DNA from: Plenodomus lindquistii
Lineage: Eukaryota; Ascomycota; Dothideomycetes; Pleosporales; Leptosphaeriaceae
Direction: 5' to 3'
Assembly: GCA_025504975.1 (NCBI GenBank)
Contig: JANUWI010000008.1
Span: 1 to 64,000 of the forward strand
DNA: 64,000 nucleotides
The number at the start of each line of letters is the position of its first letter. Position 1 is the first letter of the stretch. The notes beneath the pieces are model-generated. The model was given only the letters and a program-made list of their open reading frames with translations. It was not told the DNA's origin and did not search any database. Shown here piece after piece: positions 21,525 through 33,480 of this stretch. Made by a program: the position numbers and the translations under genes.

Positions 21525-22380
21525 ATGTCTACCTCCATTGTTGTCCTCATCACAGGTGCCGGAAGAGGTTTGTGTTCAAAGCATCTCGAACACAGAATGT
21601 CATTGACCTGAACAGGTATCGGCAAAGGCTTGATTAAAGCTTACCTCCAACGCCCCAACCACACTGTGGTGGGGAGCGTCCGCGACAATACATCTTCCGC
21701 CTATGGGGAACTCAAGAAATTGTCTGCGGCTAAGGGTTCCCGCATAATCCTTGTCACAATCGATTCTTCGAAGCTTGAAGATCCTGCAGAGGCTGTCAAA
21801 GCGGCCGAGGAGGCTGGCATTGACCACATCGACATCGTTATCGCCAATGCAGGAACTTCACCTGCCCCTAGCCCGCTTGAAGCAGCCGACCTCAACGAGG
21901 TTGTCGATGCGTTCAAGGTGAACACCATGTCGCCCATCGCCCTCTACCAGGCCGCGAAGCCGCTGTTGGAGAAGTCCGCCAAGCCCATCTGGATTTCGAT
22001 GAGCAGTGCGGCTGCCTCAATTGGGAACGCACCAGTTCACCAAGCCCACTGGCTTCTGGGCTATGGTATGTCCAAGGCCGCGATGAACTTCTTCACTATG
22101 GCCGTACACGGAGGACAACCCAACTTCATTGCCTACGCCATTCACCCTGGTCTTGTACAGACAGACCTTGGCAACACAGGTGCGAAGATGCAGGGAATGG
22201 ATATCGCCCCCATTTCACTTGAGGACAGCTGCGCCAAGGTCATGGCTTCCGTACGTGCCACCAGCGATCAAAATGCTTCGCATCATAGTGCTAACAATTG
22301 GCCAGGCCGATAACGCCACTCGCGAGATGACTTCTGGCAAGTTCCTCGACATCATGACCGATGGAGAGTTCCCTTGGTAG
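21525..22380 (+). CDS. Short-chain dehydrogenase/reductase (SDR)
   Basis: Three exons: 21525-21567, 21616-22250 and 22306-22380; introns of 48 and 55 bp with GT...AG, the second with a GCTAAC branch site; 250 aa. The cofactor motif TGAGRGIGKG spans the first splice junction, so the intron is needed to complete it. Then NAG (IANAGTSP), the catalytic Ser (SMSSAAASIG) and YGMSK as the YxxxK pair. The C-terminus ends FLDIMTDGEFPW after the second intron. It is an NAD(P)H-dependent ketone/alcohol oxidoreductase resembling the norsolorinic-acid ketoreductase/sniffer-like group; the substrate is unknown. It is divergent from the epoxide hydrolase and could act in the same accessory pathway, which is inference only. 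Confidence 0.86.
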
Positions 22381-23161
22381 ACTGGGCATAGCAAATGTTT
22401 TCGGGCGTAAGGAATGATTCACAAGGTTCAGGTGGTGGCTTTTGTCATTGTTAAACAACAATTGGATTTGAATCCTATTGTTTTGCTTCCACGTGAAAAC
22501 AATTCGACGTGACAACAATTATCTTGGCACAACCCATCTCATGACATTGACCAACCTCCCTAAGATCTATGCGACTACTATGAGATATGAAACAGGTAAA
22601 AAGAATTTATTCTGCTATGGATACCTACGTAGTGATACGTCATTCACCATACCCCACCTTCATGATCTCTCCCAGATGTGTCGGTTTCTTCTTGGCGTCA
22701 CTTTGGCATTAACGTAGTCGCGCTGAAGTCTAAAGGCGGCCTCACCGTCTACTCGTCTAACAAAATCAAGAGCCTCGGCTTCAGCGCTGTGTCAGCCAGT
22801 GCCTTGTCCTCGGTGAGCAATTTCGGGGTGTGCGTCTTCGCGTTGTTGAGCGACAGGCTCGCCCTCCCGTAGACCACGGTGTCTACCTCCCGCATGCAAC
22901 TCGATTATCTATTTGGGTGTGCACTATTAGATTACACAGGAAGTGTATTGCTGGAGCTAATAATGATCACGCACTACCTAGTGCAAGATATGAGGTTACA
23001 GAAGCAGGCGGAAGGGCAGGATGCGGAGATCTTGAACGATGGCTGTAGTAACATGAAAGGGGATATTAAGGGTGAAAAGCCAAATTCAATCATCTCCCTA
23101 AGTAGACCATAATTGTCATGTATTGATCATCTCACTGATACAACCCTCGTCGTTGCAGGCT
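22381..23161. other. Intergenic; possible 48-aa minus-strand ORF
   Basis: No recognised gene. A short minus-strand frame at 22749-22895 (MREVDTVVYGRASLSL...) has a protein-like composition but no family match and no neighbours in frame. It may be a gene scrap or chance. Confidence 0.3.
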
Positions 23162-24290
23162 TTACAAAGCAAATCTGAAGTCTACATGATCATCTTCACC
23201 AGGCTTATCGCTCGGGACTAATGCTGGGTGACCGTGTGCGCAACGCTTGCCACGCCTCTTGTTGTCAAGCTTACATCCAAACCACATGAACGTCGCGGCG
23301 AGAGCTCCCATACAGGCCAAACCAAGACCAGTGCTGAACCCCGTGCGGACTTTAGGTGCCTCCCTAAACAGGAAGACATTAGAGCTCACGAACGCGCCGG
23401 CGGTACCGAACTTGATGATGGTTGCAATGGCTACCGTTCTCTTGTATCCCCTTCCAGTGTTTCTGGTTACCCAGATGATGGAGATCGGCATGGCGAGATA
23501 AAATTCACAGGCAATGAAGAACATGCCCATGTAGCGTGCCATGGGGTTTACGGGATGCACAATCTCACAAACAATCCGGAGGCGAGCACAGCCCAGCCCA
23601 GCATGTAGAAGTAGTAACGACGTGCCAACCATTCGCTCGTGTATGCAAATATTACTGTGAACACTGCGCCCACGAGATATACGGGTATAGTATGGACCTG
23701 CGCCTGAGTAGCCGTATATCCACAGCCTTTCAAGATCGTCTGCTGGAAGTTCGAGAGAGAATTGGCATTCTCTGTGACCCCGAGATTCATTGCGACTCTA
23801 ATCATCATCAGTAACCAATCGATTGAGATTGATCAGATCTTTACAAATTGCCCAGCCCATATCTTCCAGTCTTTCAGGAAGCACAGAGCTTTTTTCATTG
23901 TCATCTCTTTGTTCGCAACGTGGCCGCCATCGGCTGTGACTCGTGCGAGCATAAGAGCATTCTCTTCCGGAGAGAGGAACTTACAGTCCTCCGAAGAGGG
24001 TGGTACTGCTGGCCAGCAAGCGATGCTCACGAATATCGTGACGCAACCTTTCATGATGAAAAGCCTACCATACTGTTAGTTACTCTTGACTCAAAGGCAA
24101 TATCTCGAAGCTTACCATCTCCAGGCACCGTATCCGGCAACGCCACCCATTTTCGCCAGCAAGGAAGACATAAACCTGTCGGTCACACCGGCAATGATAC
24201 CAGCGGTAAGAAAGATGACATAGCGTGTGAAATACTCGGTATTGGTATAGTATGCGCCGATGAGATTTGCCGCCCGTGATCATGGAGGAT
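23162..24290 (-). pseudogene. Dal5/allantoate-permease-type MFS transporter, truncated and frameshifted
   Basis: Recognisable pieces in order: IGAYYTNTEYFTRYVIF...GAWRW, an intron, LFIMKGCV...FLSPEENALML, KKALCFLKDWKIW, then SLSNFQQTILKGCGYTATQAQVHTIPVY, AYTSEWLARRYYFYMLGWAVLAS, and VNPMARYMGMFF to a charged tail. Two defects are visible. The first transmembrane segments are missing: upstream of RAANLIGAYY the frame runs into TGA with no splice acceptor. Between LFVRLCI and PVNPMARYMG (near 23550-23560) one base is missing, so the frame breaks. Family members are anion/H+ symporters for allantoate, nicotinate or similar. This copy is probably dead. Confidence 0.75.
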
Positions 24291-24356
24291 GCACACACAC
24301 CCTGAGCCAGTGATGATTCTCGAAGCCTACCCATATGAACAACGAGATCTACGATG

Positions 24357-25136
24357 AATTACTGCGACACTTACTACGATTGCAACGCTGCTTCTAATAT
24401 GTCGGCTCTGGACTACCTTCAAGGGAAGAGGCTGGCTGGGGCTTGAGGATGCACTGGTTGTCGCCGCCAATGTAAACAGCTAGGATTTCGGCGTATCGAC
24501 TGGGACTCTACCGATGAAAATCGGGTATGACTCATACTGCTTGCAACATTTATATACATGTCGACAACATATGGCTTTGGGATGCGAGTTGTCGATGTAC
24601 ATAAAACAGGCGGGAACATCAAGGAGGCCATAAGGGTAAGCTTAACCCACTCGCTACAATGCACCGTTGAAACGATTGCTCGATCTCGCTCACAGTATTT
24701 TCGGCTGACACTGTCATTCTACACTCTCACGAATGGCTTCAACAAGATGGCGTTCTTGGCCTTGTACTATCGTATCTTCCTAGTGAAGCGCTTTCGACAA
24801 GCTTGTGCGCTGCTGATGGTCACATCGATAGGATGGACCGTGCACGCTGGTTTGAGTGGCTTGTGCAAGATTATAAGTTCATTGTGGCCGTCCAGATGGC
24901 GCAGTCACCAACGGACGTGTCTTGGCCTGTATCAACAATATAGTAACGTGTTAGGAGCCTCACACGCGAGAACAGGACATCTCGAGACGATGGGCTCATA
25001 TCTACTTGCGCATGTCCAAAGCAAAGGCAAACCGGAAATGTTTACTTCGGTAAGCCTAAGTGAGAGTCAAGAAGGCATCATGGATGTAGCGAAAACACAG
25101 ATCAATGTTACGACCAAGCTAGTAGTGATGACTTGA
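24357..25136 (+). pseudogene. Fungal rhodopsin-like (PTH11-related) membrane protein fragment
   Basis: The frame from ATTACTGCG reads a TM segment and the family signature TLTTIATLLLICRLWTTFKG, then RGWLGLEDALVVAAN. After an intron comes YGFGMRVVDVH. A further intron ending CTCACAG near 24694 leads to YFRLTLSFYTLTNGFNKMAF and LALYYRIFLVKRFR. This order is that of the fungal seven-TM rhodopsin-domain family. The start is lost: a TGA directly precedes the first conserved residues. The C-terminal part becomes unlike the family. It is probably a 5'-truncated relic, head-to-head with the truncated MFS gene 67 bp away. Confidence 0.6.
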
Positions 25137-25671
25137 TCATCCAAGGTATCAGGGTCACGACCAACGTCCAGGTCGTCCGAAATTGATCATACGACGCATT
25201 AGTGCTATCGTAATATCTGTTGGATCATGTCAGCCCGGGCGGGTCTCAGGTCGATTGTGAAGTCCACGAATGACCTCTTGGACCACATGTAGACGTGCCC
25301 GAGCGGTCGAGAATCATACATTGTCTCGTGGCTGCATGAAAGATTCCGATAGCGAAAGTAACCTTCCCCACACGGAGATAAAAGCTCCGAATCGGCAGCA
25401 TAAAACCGGACGTGACCCGAGTTATCTCACGGGTACACAAGGTGTCAACATCGCTGACGGGTCGCGATTTGCGAAGCAAGGCGACCAACGTCAGACCAAC
25501 GCCGGCACATCTCCATTCCATGTCAATGCATCCCTCCAAGTGCATGTTCAATTACGCGACACGGCTGAAGTTAAATGCGATTCTGTCACATTTGCTTGTT
25601 AATAGCGGCTAAATCCGTCTTAATCATATACTCAGCACCGGTTCACTTGGCCTCCTCACCAAACGCAAACG
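25137..25671. other. Intergenic, nothing recognised
   Basis: Ordinary composition, no coding frame with family features. Presumably contains the promoter of the FAD monooxygenase gene. Confidence 0.45.
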
Positions 25672-27117
25672 ATGTCGACCCCGTTCTTGAGCTCTGAGAA
25701 GCGTCCGAATATAGCAATCGTTGGTGGAGGCATCGCAGGATTGACCTTAACTATCGCACTTCTTACGCATGCTCCGACCCTCCCCATCACTCTGTATGAG
25801 TCCGCATCGGCGTTTGGAGAGATTGGCGCGGGTGTTGCCTTTGAACCTGTCAAGGTGCGGACAATGCAGCTTATTGATCCTCGCATTGAAACTGCCTTTG
25901 AAAAGCGCTCTCAAGGTGATCGGACACCTACAGATCCACCGATCTGGATAAGGATGCGTGTAGGTGACAAGAAGAAAGTTATTGATGGTAGTCAAAACGG
26001 TACAGTCACACGTACGGCCAGCGGCGGGACCATACAGCTTGACGAAGAAGTCTTCAATATACCATCTCGGGGAGGCGAACCGAGAGGTGGTGTCCATCGA
26101 GCACACTTTCTGGACGAATTGGTGAAGCTGATGCCAGATGGATTACGCCGTTTCGTAAGAAGCTTGTCAAGATCACAGAGGCAGAAGGCGGTTCAAGTCA
26201 GTCTACCTGATTGTTTTGATCATAATGTCTTGTTAACGACTTATTAGGCGATGCCGTCCTTCATTTCGCTGATGGCACAAGTGCAGTCCACAGCGCAGTG
26301 CTGGGTTGCGACGGGATCAAATCCAAAACACGTGCTATTGTGCTGGGCGACTCAGATGCGACATCTGCAGTATTCTCGGGAAAGTATGCGTATCGAGGTT
26401 TGATACCAATGACGAAGGCGGTGGAGATCATGGGACCGGTCGTTCCCAAGACTCCGCAAATGTATATGGAATACCATGGTCATGTGCTGACCTTTCCAAT
26501 CGCCAATGGGACGATCATGAATGGTGAGATTGAGTCGCATGTCGGTGGTGTGCCTTGTTGACTTTTTTTCAGTCGTCGCGTTCTCGTCGCGACCAGAATG
26601 GACGAACGAGGAGTGGGTAGTGAAAACTTCACGAGAAGAGATGCGCGAGGAGTTCAAGCACTGGGGACCTACCGTACGATCGGTCATGGACAACTTGCAG
26701 AAGCCTGACATCTGGGCGCTGTTCGATCATCCACCAGCATCGACTTACTATCGGAGTGAACCCTTGATTTGCCTAGTAGGCGATGCCGCTCATGCCAGCA
26801 CACCGTATCAGGCAGCGGGGGCGGGAATGTGTATCGAGGACGCGTACATTTTGAGCCAGCTGCTTTCGCAGTGTCGGTCAAAGGGCGATATGAAGAAGGC
26901 CTTCGCTGCGTATGAGACGGTGCGCAGGCCGCGAAGCCAGAAGCTTGTCGAAACAAGTAGGGAGGCCGGTATGCTCTGGGAATTCAAGGGGGAAGGCGTC
27001 GAAGATGATATAGACGCATTAGAAAGGAATGCTCTGGAGCGGATGGCTTGGATCTGGGATTATGATATTGGCGAGGACCTCGACAAGGCGAGAAACGCAA
27101 TGGCGAGCTCGAGCTAG
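25672..27117 (+). pseudogene. FAD-dependent monooxygenase (salicylate-hydroxylase-like) with a 1-nt frameshift
   Basis: Exons 25672-26196, 26248-26523 and 26573-27117 (introns of 51 and 49 bp). Motifs: NIAIVGGGIAGLTLTIAL (FAD GxGxxG), a GCDGIKSKTR (DG) region, and GDAAHASTPYQAAGAGMCIEDA (second FAD motif). Within exon 1, after MPDGLRR, the frame must move by one base to read the conserved FRKKLVKITEAEGG. Exon-phase arithmetic agrees: exon 1 is one base short of what the splice phases need. So one base has been lost near 26145-26155. The family hydroxylates aromatic compounds using FAD and NAD(P)H. The rest is intact, so the break is recent or a sequence error. Confidence 0.75.
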
Positions 27118-27474
27118 GCATTACCTAAACCTATCGGGTGGCACGTATATACGACGGCTGCGAATAGGCAGGCCGATGTTGCCTGGAAAATGCACAATGC
27201 GAAAGAACGAGATTTCATTGTGATACACCATCTTGCTTCGCGGATTATGGAGTCTCGCGAACTGTGTGGACTGAGGATACTTCGTATTACGGACCCCATC
27301 CATGGGCGGATTCAATTTAGGCGCATCCTTGGCACGACCCGACTGGCGCCGAGGAGCACGTCACGATTGGTCATCATCAATACTCATCAACGCGTACCTT
27401 GTTCAAATGGATGCATCAGCGACGCAACGTGCTACCAGACCTACCAAACCAAGCGTGACCTAACATTCCTCACA

Positions 27475-28676
27475 ATGGCTTTAAATCGCAACGCCCAACG
27501 CGACATAATACCCGACGAGCACGCGCCGCTGCTTGGGGCCGCGAGAGTGCGGCGAGACTCTGATGCACGATCAACAAGTGGCGAGTCGCAAATCGACGAG
27601 CCCAAAGATGTATCCAGGAATCGGAACTATGCATGGAGAGCGTTCTGGATATTGGCCGCAATACTCCTCATCGCTGTATTCGTCAAGGGCTGGATTGACG
27701 CAGATGATGTGAATGTAAGTCTTCGATCGCAGTGGAGCTCGCCCTGATAAACCCAAAACTCATTCACAATGACAGTTCGATCTCAAGGGCGCGTTGAAAC
27801 GCGCACTGGGTGGTGGTCTTAGCGGTGCCGCTGCAATGGTCCTGCAGGTTCTACTATTGATGCCAATACGCACGATCATGAATTACCAGTATCGTCATGG
27901 ATCGTCCTTGACAGTCGCAACAAAGACGTTGTATGTTGATGGCGGTATCGGACGGTACTACCAGGGCATGGGCGCTGCTCTCTTCCAGGGTAACGGAAAT
28001 CTTCAGTTATTCTATGGAACCGACTAACACTAGATTCATAGGACCAATTGCACGCTTTGGAGACACGGCGGCAAATGCCGGCATATTGGCCCTGCTCCAA
28101 TCCAACGGATATCTCAAGCAACTCCCATCGCCCATCCAGACTATCTTTGCGTCACTATGCGCAGCTGCGTTCCGGATGGTTCTTACGCCCATTGATACGC
28201 TCAAGACTACCCTCCAAGCCCAGGGGTATCGTGGCTGGGCATTGTTACGAGATCGCATCAAGAGTGACGGAGTAGGCAGTCTTTGGTGGGGGAGTTTCGC
28301 GACTGCAGCCGCTACGTTTGTTGGTCACTATCCATGGTTTGCTGTCTACAACTTCCTCTCGGAAACTATTAACGAGCCATCCCGCCAACACCAGATCGGG
28401 TTGTGGTTACTTCGTGCTGCATTCATTGGGTTTTGCGCATCCGTCGCGTCAGATACCATCTCGAACTCATTACGAGTTGTCAAAACCTATCGCCAGGTCA
28501 ACGATACAAGGATCTCATATACCGAGGCTGCGAAGCGTGTCATTCGGCAAGACGGCCGACTTGGCCTCTTTGGACGGGGCCTAAAGACCCGAATCATCGC
28601 AAATGGGCTGCAAGGACTCCTCTTCTCTATTCTTTGGAAGCTGTTCTTGAAAATCTGGGAGGATAAGACTGGGTGA
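27475..28676 (+). CDS. Mitochondrial-carrier-family-like protein
   Basis: Three exons: 27475-27714, 27776-27989 and 28042-28676 (introns of 61 and 52 bp); 362 aa, in frame. There is a ~55-aa hydrophilic N-terminus, a TM segment (AFWILAAILLIAVFVKGW), then three carrier-like repeats. The repeat signatures are PIRTIMNYQYRHG, a good TPIDTLKTTLQAQG, and a weaker SDTISNSLRVVKTYRQ. Carriers exchange metabolites across the inner mitochondrial membrane. The degenerate first and third signatures and the extra N-terminal TM suggest an atypical member, possibly of another organelle. Substrate unknown. No defects seen. Confidence 0.75.
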
Positions 28677-29195
28677 TGTGCTGCTACTCTTGGACGCGAG
28701 AGCGAACACGCATGCGCCTCGGTGCCCATCTGCGCCAATGTACGCTCTAGAGAGCATCTCCATAGTAGTTTGCGGGGCTGGATAGGCGACCCCAATTTCA
28801 ATATCGTTTTGCGCATCTCTTCGCCGGCGCAGGTTGTTTCAAAAGCCAATTAGATAGGCGAATGTGCCTATCGGATGTACAGCTTTTCATGTAGTTCGAC
28901 CTTACTAGCCTTGACTACTACGCACCAATGATTATCAGTGCAAGTCCGTCATCCCGACAACTGTATATTGCCAATAATGATGTTCACGCTTCTTCGGCAC
29001 CAGATGCAGTTGCAGATGGGACCGTTTCCTCGGGACAGGCCCCGCTGTGTGGTTTAAATGGAAAAAGGTATACTTGTGAACAGATCTCTCCTCCCTCTGC
29101 CAGTGTATCGCCATCAGTCCTACATTCGCTGGCCCGGCCGCCATCTACGACTTCCTCTGATCAATCACAGCACAACTCTACCTTGCATCTGCATC
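28677..29195. other. Intergenic, upstream of the Dal5-type transporter
   Basis: No gene recognised. Open frames here (for example from 28928 and 29058) lead into the transporter but lack its family N-terminus, so this is more likely 5' leader and promoter. Confidence 0.45.
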
Positions 29196-31002
29196 ATGAG
29201 GAGTGGGGAGAAAACGAATCTTGCTTCGTCAACCCCTTCGAACAGTTGGAAAGGATGGCTATGGGATACCGCCGGTGTCCCACCAGCGGAAAAGAAGTTC
29301 CTCCGCAAGCTAGACGCCACATTGCTGGTCTTCGGCTTCATGGGAATGTTCATCAAAGGTATCGACACAGCAAACGCTACAAATGCCTTCGTATCGGGCA
29401 TGAAGGAGGATCTGGAGCTTTACGGAAACGAGTACAACTGGATTCATTTGGCCTGGATCATGGGTCATATCGTTGGCCAAATACCGTCGAACCTCATTTT
29501 GACTCGCGTCCCCGCGCACATGTGGATTCCCGCGCAAGAAATTTCATGGACGGCTTTCACCTTTGCTCTTGCTGGTGCAAACTCTTTTCCAGCACTGCTT
29601 GGCCTTCGATTCGCTGTCGGTCTTACTGAAGCGGGTTATTGGCCTGCACTCTACTATCTCCTTGGCTCGTGGTACAACAAGCGTAGGTTATCATTCTTTC
29701 TATGCAGCGACAGCAAGTGGTGTTTACATTGATAGGTGAGCTTGGAAAGCGCAGCGGCATCTTGCAGTCCGCCGCTTTTATTGCACCCATCATCAGCGGG
29801 CAACTACAAGCTGGAGTCTACAACGGCCTCAATGGTAAGGCTGGATTGGCGGGATGGAGATGGCTGTTCAGTTCGTTAACTGTCCTTGATAAGATTACAT
29901 ATTATTACTGACCGTTCCACCCAAGTTATCAATGGTATCATTTCAACCCCCATCGCTTTGGCGGCCTACTTCTTTCTTCCGGATACACCTGCGTGTGCGA
30001 AGCCAACTTGGGTGTTTTCGCAACGTGTCAGTATTTGCCTCTAAGATTATGAACTGACACTAAAAACTTCGTTACAGGAGATCCAGCTCGGCATAAATCG
30101 AATGGACCGCGCCGGTCGCAGACCAGAGGGAAATCCATATACATGGAAAATGATCGGCAGCTTTTTGCTAAGTTGGAAGACTCTCCTCTTCACTCTCGTC
30201 TTTGCCATGCAGTCATTCGTTATGCTGCCTCACACTTCCTTTATATTCTGGATGAAGGCGCATAACAAACCAAACCAACCTCCCGTCTACTCCGTGGCTC
30301 AGATCGTAAGTCAATTGATCCAAGGCAACTGGGTTATTTCACAGCACCGGCTGAACTTCCTAGAACCAATACCCGACTACAGCCAATGCTTTCATGGCCT
30401 TATGGTGCCTGATCTGCGTGTGGGTCTCGGATGGCCCAATGAAAGGCCGTCGATGGCCAATCATCTTATTCTCAAATATGGTCGCCGTAGTCATCTTCGT
30501 CCTTCTTGCCGCCACTCCAGTCATGGGCAAGTTCTCGCATCGCGCGCCGTTGTACATTGTGTCTACGACCGCTCCTGCTATGATACCATTGACAATGAGT
30601 TGGATGACGGAAATCCTGTCCGACAACGCTGAACAGCGTGCTTTTACTGCAGCTTCCATGAACACTCTCCAATGTAGGTCTCAAATCAATCCCGTAGGAT
30701 ATTATACTAACAACACCTACGTAGATGCGTTCTACGCCTGGGTCCCACTGGTCTGGTTCCAGCAGGTTCATCAACCGTTCGTGACGCCGGGCAATCGAGG
30801 TGCAGCTGTTGTGGCGGGGCTCAATATTGTCGCATTTTCTCTCATTGCCTTTCTCGCTCAACGAGATCGTCGTCGATTTTCACGGGCTGGCCTTAATAGG
30901 GTGTCGTCCATAACTCCTCTAACTTGTCCAACGGGAGACGGACCAAGAGATAGGCACAACTCCGGACCAGAGGTTGAGGCTCTGCCGGAAGTTGCTCAGT
31001 AG
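29196..31002 (+). CDS. Dal5/FEN2-type MFS transporter (pantothenate/allantoate family)
   Basis: Six exons: 29196-29682, 29736-29870, 29926-30026, 30078-30305, 30364-30673 and 30725-31002; introns of 51-58 bp, all GT...AG; 512 aa. The start gives KGWLWDTAGVPPAEKKFLRKLD, the family N-terminus. Then GMFIKGIDTANATNAFVSGM, RFAVGLTEAGYWPALYYLL, WYNKRELGKRSG (across the first splice), GWRWLF, FVMLPHTSFIFWMKAH and WVPLVWFQQV near the end. About 12 TM segments are expected. It probably imports a small anion such as a vitamin or an allantoate-like compound at the plasma membrane. Apparently intact, unlike the related copy at 23162-24290. Confidence 0.87.
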
Positions 31003-31370
31003 TGCCACAAATCTTACCTAGGTGAAATACTTGCCCACCATCTTGAAAAACGTCGATTTGGTCAAAACGATGATGAGGTTACGATTTGATTTAATTATTA
31101 AAGTATCTAGTTGCTGAATTCCATACAAGCCACTCCGTACCTCGCTGATTGCCTTGTTCTAGATTTCATTGACGTGGTCGCAATCATCAAGATGGGGTAC
31201 TATCGCACTTCAGCACTTGTGTCAACTGGTGCACGTTCCGAATCCCACGCCTGGTCCCTTATCGCCACAGACAGCTCCTTGTACCCATCTCTGCAAGGCC
31301 AAAGCATCAGAGCGTGATCTTAGACATCAGCAGGGCATCGACTTCAGCGTCGACAGCGCCCCCACGCAGG

Positions 31371-32246
31371 TTACAAAATTGCCCGCTCAGCATCTGTTGT
31401 CCACTCGCTCATCTCGATAATAGCACGGAAACTTGTGAACAAGCCCTTGAGAAATGAGACAGGCATATCTCCTGACCAGCCGTATGGATTGCTCTCCCAG
31501 TGTCCGAGCAGAGTTGCGCGATACGGTACTGGATGCAGTAAATCGTCCTTGTACCATCCGATGAGACCGAGAAACCAACCAGTGTCCTACGCACAGCCCG
31601 CGTTGGCAGGGTCGACAATGAAGTCGCGCAGATGCTTCGCGTGGTGTGCGTTGAGTGGATCAGTCTTTCCTGCTTGTTCATGTTTTTGACGAAGACGTCT
31701 TTTAACGCGTTGGCCATCGCTATGGTGTGTGTCCTTGTAATGCTCTTGAAATCTTCGTACGTACGTCGAGAGTTTGACTAGTTGTGCGCGCTCCGCTTGT
31801 GAGGAAATCGATCTCGTTCTGGCGTAAGTTCCGGGCTTTATCTGGTCCATCGCGACGTTCAATTGATCGAAGTTGGCATCGAAGGTCATCGCAAGTATCT
31901 CCAGAATGTACAGACGAAGCTGATCTTTCATACAGGTGGCCTTTTGAGGCTCAGGTGGTCCCATTCTGTCGATGGTGGAAGATTCCACCGGACGGTCGTG
32001 TCGCCTTCCCATGAAGAAGATACCAGGAAATCTAGGTATACAGGTTGGGTGATCAGTCCTCGGTTGTACGATTGACGCCTCCGGTTCTATCGGGATGAAG
32101 CTAGGATAGAGTGAATATGGCGTGGGTGCATTATCTGAGGCGGCAACAACGGTAGGAAGAGTCGACGGCCGCGATGTTCTAGCTGTGTCACCATTGTTGC
32201 GGTGATATTCCAAACGGCCAAGAGGTCCCAGACTGAGAGTAAGCAT
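31371..32246 (-). pseudogene. Unknown protein with an in-frame TAG
   Basis: The first part, 219 codons from the ATG at 32246, ends at TAG (31587-31589). The same frame continues for 71 more codons with strongly protein-like sequence (DTGWFLGLIGWYKDDLLHPV, then LLGHWESNPYGWSGDMPVSF) to a TAA at 31371-31373. The N-terminal half is proline-rich; the middle is charged and helical (KLSTYVRRFQEHYKD...RRLRQKHEQ). No known domain. The most likely reading is an intact ancestral gene of ~291 aa carrying a recent nonsense mutation. Readthrough or a sequence error are the alternatives; no intron of normal size would remove the stop. Confidence 0.6.
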
Positions 32247-32949
32247 TGGTATGGAATTTGCGAAAGTTGGGGTTGGTGTGAGTGGTGTCCAGAGCTTGTT
32301 TGGGACGTACCTGCGAAACTTTGGTACATATGTATAAGATCATGCGCAACTTAGCGTCTTCACAGCTAAGACTCCTTCAAATTTCGCAAGATAACACGTG
32401 TCTCCAGCTTGAATGATGATCTCTTGACGAGAGGTTTATTCTTTCACCTAGCTAAACTATCTACGTCTACATACCATGCGAAAGAATTCGGAAGACCGTA
32501 TCGACATGAACTGATGTTCATCTTGTTGCATGCTTCGTCAACTTCAGAAATGTAACGTCTGAGCCGGCGTAGCTGAAAGTATATGAATGAGTCTCGGAAT
32601 CGGACCAGATGGAGGAGAATGCGTGATCCGGGCCCAGATCAACCGTCAGCGCTTCTATGTGGTGACACGAGAGATGATGCTGATCGGCTCCTCAACAGGC
32701 TTTGAACCGGTCACGAGGTTCGAGACACATGTGTGGAGAGGCGTCTGCCATTTGTACAACGATTGTGCCGGCGACTCAAAATGGAGAGTTGGCTGGCAAG
32801 GTCTTTGAGAGAAGCCATGATCTGGCATGTCTTGAGAGCCCTCCAAGGACGCTGAGTAAGATGTCGCCGATGCGTATGCAGGCCGTATAAATAGCAACCA
32901 GTCCTGTTCTGGCCGCAAATGTATAGTTTGAAGACGTAGGAGAGGAATC
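32247..32949. other. Intergenic, nothing recognised
   Basis: No gene or repeat recognised between the TAG-interrupted gene and the minisatellite. Confidence 0.4.
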
Positions 32950-32989
32950 ATGACCTACGACAAAGGTACAGATACGTTTCGTGGGTGAA

Positions 32990-33480
32990 CGTGTGGGATT
33001 CGACACTATGATGGCCGCCAGGGTATAGCTGGGCGACAAATGAGTGCTATGGTATCCTGTAATGGCTGCGCAAGTGTGCTGGAGCAAGGCATATCGGCTA
33101 TCGTGTCCTATGATGGCCGTGTGAGGGTCGCAAATTGAGACTTGGGCGGGACCACATCCTGTAATGCCCGTATAATGATAGCGAGGCGAGGCAGAAGTGC
33201 GATCGTGTCCTATGATGGGTTTGCGAGCGTAGTAGGCCGAAGTAGGAGTATACGTGAACTGTATCCTTTGGCGGTTGTGCAAGTACGGTAGGGAGACGTG
33301 TGGGTGTAATTGTGTCTTCTAATGGCTGCGCGAGTAGAGCAGGATGAGACATGAGCGGTGCTACACACTATGATGGCTGCGTGGATGTACCAGTGTGAGA
33401 CGCAGTTTCGATTGCATGCTGTGATGGATGTGCGAATGTACCAGAATGAGGCGTGAATACGATCGTGTGTTATCATGGCT
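32990..33480. repeat. Degenerate 51-bp minisatellite, about 10 units
   Basis: A motif like CTATGATGGCTGCG recurs with its ATGG at 33011, 33062, 33113, 33164 (as ATGC), 33215, ~33268, 33322, 33373, 33424 and 33475. Spacings are 51 bp except two of 53-54 bp. Units differ from one another by 30-40% outside the core. The period is a multiple of three, so the minus strand shows a loose 17-residue protein periodicity, but frames break at the two irregular units. Probably non-coding tandem repeat DNA, possibly the relic of a repeat-protein gene. Confidence 0.8.
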
